Positions 5,689-8,495 of a stretch of DNA of 8,495 nucleotides are shown here, in pieces. Positions within the stretch are counted from its first letter, which is position 1. The number at the start of each line of letters is the position of its first letter. The position numbers were made by a program, and so were the translations under genes. The notes beneath the pieces are model-generated. The model was given only the letters and a program-made list of their open reading frames with translations. It searched no databases and had not been told where the DNA came from. This DNA is from Chitinophagaceae bacterium (GTDB lineage: Bacteria; Bacteroidota; Bacteroidia; Chitinophagales; Chitinophagaceae): contig JALOMC010000208.1 of the NCBI GenBank assembly GCA_025455665.1, positions 1-8,495 on the forward strand, in the 5' to 3' direction.

Positions 5689-6266
5689 TCCCATTACTGC
5701 AATATCATAAGCTGGCCCTGCTGGAAAGCCTGATGACCGGTGCCCGGCAGGTGTTTGCAGCGTATGAGCAACGCGACTTTCATTTTGATGATAAGCTGAA
5801 AGCATGGTTGCAGCAATGCGATCAGTTTTTTGAGCAGCACAATGGTCCGGTCGAGCGGTCGCGTATCAAGGAATTGTACACGGATTTTATCACGCTGCTA
5901 AGGGGTACAGATCCGTATACATTCACCAAAATTGAAAGCCAGAAGCGGGCACAGGAGCTGAACATTGGCTACCGGATAGCCAAGCAGGCGCTGGAGGTAG
6001 TAACGGTGTATTACGAAAAAGTAGATGCCCGCCTGAAAGAAGCGGAGCAGCTGATAGGACAGCTGCTGCTGGCTATGCTACAGGCCGAAATGATTACTAT
6101 GGTTGCACTTGGCAAAATAAAAACACAGCGACAACTGGAAGCCCTTTGGAAAAAAATGGGCGAAGACAAGCAGCTGCTGGTAGTGCAGAAAAAAGTGCTG
6201 CTGCAAATAAGCCGTTACGATGCCGTGCTACTACTCGAAAAATGTTTGGCTGCTCTGCGCCAATGA
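5685..6266 (+). CDS. Unrecognised all-helical protein (cassette gene 3)
   Basis: A 193-residue protein that is almost entirely helical by composition, with no signal peptide, no membrane segment and few Gly/Pro. The N-terminal part (LLQYHKLALLESLMTGARQV) leads to a polar segment with KAWLQQCDQFFEQHNGPVER and LYTDFITLLRGTDPYTFTKI. A long coiled-coil-like stretch follows (VVTVYYEKVDARLKEAEQLI), then KIKTQRQLEALWKKMGEDKQ, which resembles RIQTQEELVAEWKRVAQ in gene 2. It ends with LLLEKCLAALRQ. The ATG overlaps the stop of gene 2 by four bases. No family is recognised. The shared motif suggests a related helical module, perhaps the surface by which the two proteins pair or bind a common partner; this is inference. 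Confidence 0.75.
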   Translation: MIPLLQYHKLALLESLMTGARQVFAAYEQRDFHFDDKLKAWLQQCDQFFEQHNGPVERSRIKELYTDFITLLRGTDPYTFTKIESQKRAQELNIGYRIAKQALEVVTVYYEKVDARLKEAEQLIGQLLLAMLQAEMITMVALGKIKTQRQLEALWKKMGEDKQLLVVQKKVLLQISRYDAVLLLEKCLAALRQ

Positions 6267-6290
6267 TTGATAAACCTGTTGACCATTTTA

Positions 6291-6335
6291 CCTTATCCTT
6301 TTTTTATTTCACCACCCACCAAAAAACAACACCGT
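6291..6335 (+). promoter_or_regulatory. Peptidase leader resembling the cassette's first leader
   Basis: The 45 nt before the peptidase ATG run CCTTATCC, a T-rich block, TTTCACCAC, then CCAAAAAACAACACCGT. The 42 nt before the DUF2589 ATG (4177-4218) run CTTTATCG, a T-rich block, TTTCATCAC, then TCAAAAAAACAAATCACT. Block order, content and distance to ATG match closely. A TTGAC also occurs upstream of both (6279 and 4152). This suggests a shared translation enhancer or an additional transcript start for the peptidase. Confidence 0.4.
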
Positions 6336-7250
6336 ATGGAAACACCGCTTTTCAGTATGGGCTGGCTACCCGACCTGCCCGATTTTCGCGACTACACGGC
6401 TGATCAGGACAAAGCTCCCAAAAAGCTATCGGCCATTGGGCGTACCGAAACCATTAAAGGTATGCTGAGCCAGGCCAAAGTAAACGGCAGCAAAGCGCCG
6501 GCCAAACTGGCAAAAACTGCAGACCTGCGTAGCTGGTGCTCACCCGTGGAAGACCAGGGCAACATTGGATCTTGCACAGCACATGCCGGTGCGGGTATGA
6601 TTGAATACTTTGAAAGAAGGGCATTCGGTCGTCACCTCGATGCGTCGCGTTTGTTTTTGTACAAAGTGACCCGCAATATGCTGGGCTGGACCGGCGATAC
6701 CGGGGCCTATCTGCGTACGACCATGGGTGCTATGTCTATATTTGGCTGTCCGCCCGAGCAGTACTGGCCATACGTACAAAGCAAGTACGATCAAGAGCCG
6801 AGTTCGTTTTTGTATGCTTACGGCCAAAGCTTTCAGGCCCTGCAGTTTTATCGGCTCGATCCGGCTGGTGCAGCCAAAAAGGCCGTACTCGATAGCCTGA
6901 AAGGACACCTGGCGGCGGGGCTGCCTGCTATGTTTGGTTTTACCTGCTACAGCTCGTTGTACTCTGCTACTGGCAAAGCTGGCAGCATTCCTTTTCCGGC
7001 CAATAGCGAAAACACCGTGGGCGGCCACGCCGTGATGGCTGTTGGTTATGATGATAGTAAAGTCATTACCAACCCCAACGATAAAAAGAAGACAACCGGC
7101 GCTATCCTTATTCGCAACTCATGGGGCACAGCCTGGGGCGAAGCTGGCTATGGCTGGTTGCCTTACGATTATGTGCTGCGTGGGCTGGCCGAAGACTTCT
7201 GGTGCCTGCTGCAAAAGGAATACATCGATACCAAGCAGTTCGGCCAATAA
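6336..7250 (+). CDS. Papain-like (C1A) cysteine peptidase (cassette gene 4)
   Basis: A 304-residue peptidase of the papain clan that hydrolyses peptide bonds with a Cys-His-Asn site. Visible motifs: VEDQGNIGSCTAHA with oxyanion-hole Gln at about 74 and nucleophile Cys at about 80; GGHAVMAVGYDD with His at about 231; and IRNSWGTAWGEAGYGWLPYD with Asn at about 261. All catalytic residues are present. The N-terminal 65 residues begin METPLFSMGWLPDLPDFRDY, a motif seen in bacterial C1A enzymes such as the xylellain type, and may act as a short blocking pro-segment. No signal peptide is seen, so a cytoplasmic location is likely. I chose the ATG at 6336 because the upstream TTG at 6267 would translate the T-rich/A-rich leader. 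It follows gene 3 by 69 bp on the same strand. The likely roles are processing of, or activation by, the cassette proteins; the substrate is unknown. Confidence 0.85.
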   Translation: METPLFSMGWLPDLPDFRDYTADQDKAPKKLSAIGRTETIKGMLSQAKVNGSKAPAKLAKTADLRSWCSPVEDQGNIGSCTAHAGAGMIEYFERRAFGRHLDASRLFLYKVTRNMLGWTGDTGAYLRTTMGAMSIFGCPPEQYWPYVQSKYDQEPSSFLYAYGQSFQALQFYRLDPAGAAKKAVLDSLKGHLAAGLPAMFGFTCYSSLYSATGKAGSIPFPANSENTVGGHAVMAVGYDDSKVITNPNDKKKTTGAILIRNSWGTAWGEAGYGWLPYDYVLRGLAEDFWCLLQKEYIDTKQFGQ

Positions 7251-7251
7251 C

Positions 7252-7348
7252 CCCCCCACACCATGGCCATCTGTACCTGCTGCAGGTGCACGTTCACCAC
7301 ATCGTAAAAAGGGTCGTTGTATGGTACATGGCTGAGTGTGTTGCCCCG
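7252..7348 (-). pseudogene. Possible minus-strand gene relic
   Basis: Read on the minus strand from just after the TAA at 7349-7351, this stretch encodes a protein-like peptide including VPYNDPFYDVVNVHLQQVQ and then MAMVWGG. Its codons favour C/G at third positions as in the real genes here, whereas the plus-strand translation of the same DNA looks random. The protein-like quality stops where the peptidase gene's 3' end begins, and no start codon precedes it. I do not recognise the family. It may be a fragment of a lost gene, or chance. Confidence 0.25.
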
Positions 7349-7417
7349 TTAGCGGAATACCCCCGTTGTGGTATACACCTCAGCTGCATCCACAGCATCT
7401 TTGCATCTGTCAGCACT

Positions 7418-7447
7418 AACCGTTGCCTTCGGGCAGCGGTTTTTTTT
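7418..7447 (+). terminator. Rho-independent terminator with UUCG loop
   Basis: AACCGTTGCC (7418-7427) pairs with GGCAGCGGTT (7432-7441), a 10-bp stem with one G-T pair and the stable C(TTCG)G tetraloop, followed directly by an unbroken T-run to 7447. This is a textbook intrinsic terminator. It lies about 170 bp after the peptidase stop and insulates the cassette from the esterase gene. Confidence 0.85.
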
Positions 7448-7483
7448 GTTACCGGCCGGGCAGCTGATATTATTTTTTGCCGC

Positions 7484-7491
7484 TACCTTTC
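7484..7491 (+). promoter_or_regulatory. Candidate -7 element of the esterase gene
   Basis: TACCTTTC differs from TAnnTTTG only at the last base and lies just after the terminator, 4 bp before the preferred ATG. If real, the transcript would be leaderless or nearly so. No -33 TTTG is seen at the usual spacing. Confidence 0.35.
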
Positions 7492-7495
7492 GGGT

Positions 7496-8419
7496 ATGTA
7501 CAAGGCATGTTTGGTAGCAGCAGCATTGCTGGCAGGTACGCAGCTGTCGGCTCAATTACCCACCGCCAGCAGCGGCCGTTTGGTGCGGCTCGATTCGTTT
7601 CCCTCGAAGTACGTCAGCAAGCGGCATATCGATGTATGGCTACCGGCTACTTACAATGGACGAACGCCACACGATGTGCTTTACATGCACGATGGGCAAA
7701 TGCTGTACGACAGCACCACTACCTGGAATAAAACCGACTGGCAGGTAGATGAAACCATTGGCAGGCTATTGCAAGAAAATGCCATCAGACCGGTGATAGT
7801 AGTAGGTGTATGGAACAGTGGTAGCGGCAGGCATGCCGACTATTTTCCGCAGAAAGCGCTGGACTATTTACCCGCAGCAATTGTCGACAGCTTGTATGCA
7901 GCCAACCGGCAGTCGGGTCAGTCGGTATTCAATAATCAGAAAGTACATAGCGACCTTTATCTGCGCTTTTTGGTAGAAGAGCTGAAGCCGATGATAGACA
8001 AGCAATACAAAACAAATACCGGCCGGCCACACACGTTTGTAGCCGGTAGCAGCATGGGCGGGCTTATATCTCTGTACGCTATTTGCCAGTACCCACAGGT
8101 GTTTGGCGGCGCTGCCTGCCTGAGTACTCACTGGCCAGGTATTTTTCAGGAAAAGGACAACCCGGTGCCGGCGGCATTTTTCGCCTACATGAAAGATCAT
8201 TTGCCCGACCCCGCCACGCACCGCCTTTATTTTGATCATGGCGATCAAACGCTGGATGCGTGGTACCCACCCTTGCAAAAGCAGGCCGATGAAATATTGC
8301 GCCAGCGTGGCTTTGTGCCGCCGGCCTTACTGTCCAGGTTTTTCCCCGGTACCGATCATAGCGAAAGGGCATGGGCCAGTCGGCTAGCCATACCGGTGCA
8401 GTTTTTGCTGGGGAAATGA
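7496..8419 (+). CDS. Exported alpha/beta-hydrolase, esterase-D-like
   Basis: With the ATG at 7496 the protein has 307 residues and begins with a signal peptide (MYKACLVAAALLAGTQLSAQ, cleavage near LSA/Q). The frame is open 375 bases further upstream, but that part crosses the terminator and the peptidase gene and is not protein-like. The mature part matches the putative esterase family of ferric-enterobactin-esterase/esterase-D type: HIDVWLPATYNG, DVLYMHDGQMLYDSTTTWNK, PVIVVGVWNSGSGRHADYFP, then the nucleophile elbow FVAGSSMGGLISLYA with Ser at about 186. The acid is probably Asp at about 250 or 254 in YFDHGDQTLDAWY, and the His is at about 288 in GTDHSERAW. It should hydrolyse ester bonds in the periplasm or outside the cell; the substrate is unknown. 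It appears to be transcribed alone. Confidence 0.88.
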   Translation: MYKACLVAAALLAGTQLSAQLPTASSGRLVRLDSFPSKYVSKRHIDVWLPATYNGRTPHDVLYMHDGQMLYDSTTTWNKTDWQVDETIGRLLQENAIRPVIVVGVWNSGSGRHADYFPQKALDYLPAAIVDSLYAANRQSGQSVFNNQKVHSDLYLRFLVEELKPMIDKQYKTNTGRPHTFVAGSSMGGLISLYAICQYPQVFGGAACLSTHWPGIFQEKDNPVPAAFFAYMKDHLPDPATHRLYFDHGDQTLDAWYPPLQKQADEILRQRGFVPPALLSRFFPGTDHSERAWASRLAIPVQFLLGK

Positions 8420-8495
8420 AACGGAATGAGAGAGCAGTGCTACACAAAAAGTAACAGCAATGTCAAAGCAATGCCAGCCAGTGTGAAGTAAAGAC
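8420..8495. other. 3' flank of esterase gene, no clear feature
   Basis: No terminator hairpin is found in the remaining 76 bases. On the minus strand the last 33 bases (8463-8495) could be the C-terminus of a convergent gene (VFTSHWLALL, then TGA), but ten codons cannot be judged. Confidence 0.2.

Noticed and set aside
6267..6335. TTG start for the peptidase, adding 23 residues
   Set aside because: The added residues translate the T-rich/A-rich leader; the METPLFSMGWLPD start at 6336 fits the family.
7121..7495. 125-codon N-terminal extension of the esterase
   Set aside because: It runs through the peptidase 3' end and the UUCG terminator, and a clean signal peptide begins at the ATG at 7496.
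8463..8495. Possible C-terminal tail of a convergent minus-strand gene (VFTSHWLALL, stop)
   Set aside because: Ten codons at the edge are too few to support a gene.
1..8495. CRISPR array, tRNA or rRNA genes, insertion sequence or attachment site
   Set aside because: I found no regularly spaced repeats, no cloverleaf-like sequence, no transposase or integrase coding sequence and no terminal inverted repeats.

Overview
The window looks like a chromosomal segment of a Bacteroidota bacterium, most likely of the Chitinophagaceae/Chitinophagia type. The evidence is indirect. Initiation regions mostly lack Shine-Dalgarno sequences and are A-rich. Several upstream sequences resemble the Bacteroidota -7 element TAnnTTTG. 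Several proteins have a typical Bacteroidota flavour: the Crp-like regulator, the outer-membrane barrel ending in Phe, the DM13 lipoprotein, and an ATP-grasp enzyme with the 'ARSFFFFSAANP' N-terminus. Base composition is moderate and even. I see no insertion sequence, integrase, tRNA, rRNA or CRISPR array.

Layout. (1) 1-533, minus strand: 5' part of a gene for a small unrecognised membrane protein, divergent from the next gene. (2) 628-2796, plus strand: a Crp/Fnr-type regulator, a secreted outer-membrane beta-barrel protein and a DM13-domain lipoprotein. A perfect 16-bp palindrome with Crp-like 5-6-5 geometry spans the regulator's stop codon, upstream of the barrel gene. The group ends at a GC-rich hairpin. 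(3) 2866-3930: a stand-alone ATP-grasp ligase with a hydrophobic N-terminus. (4) 3931-4218: a non-coding stretch with a hairpin, a direct repeat and a candidate promoter. (5) 4219-7250: a compact four-gene cassette made of a DUF2589 protein, two unrecognised proteins and a papain-like (C1A) cysteine peptidase without a signal peptide. (6) 7251-7495: a non-coding gap with a possible minus-strand gene relic and a strong UUCG-loop terminator. (7) 7496-8419: an exported alpha/beta-hydrolase of the esterase-D type.

The most interesting part is the four-gene cassette. Genes 2 and 3 overlap by ATGA. The junction of genes 1 and 2 shows TGATG overlap, but the ATG is followed at once by TGA while the coding-like frame lies +1, so the start of gene 2 is disrupted or unusual. 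Genes 2 and 3 share a TQxxLxxxWK-type motif. The first and last genes of the cassette have nearly identical T-rich/A-rich 5' leaders. I infer that the four products act together, with the peptidase either processing or being controlled by its partners. The biochemical role cannot be read from the sequence.
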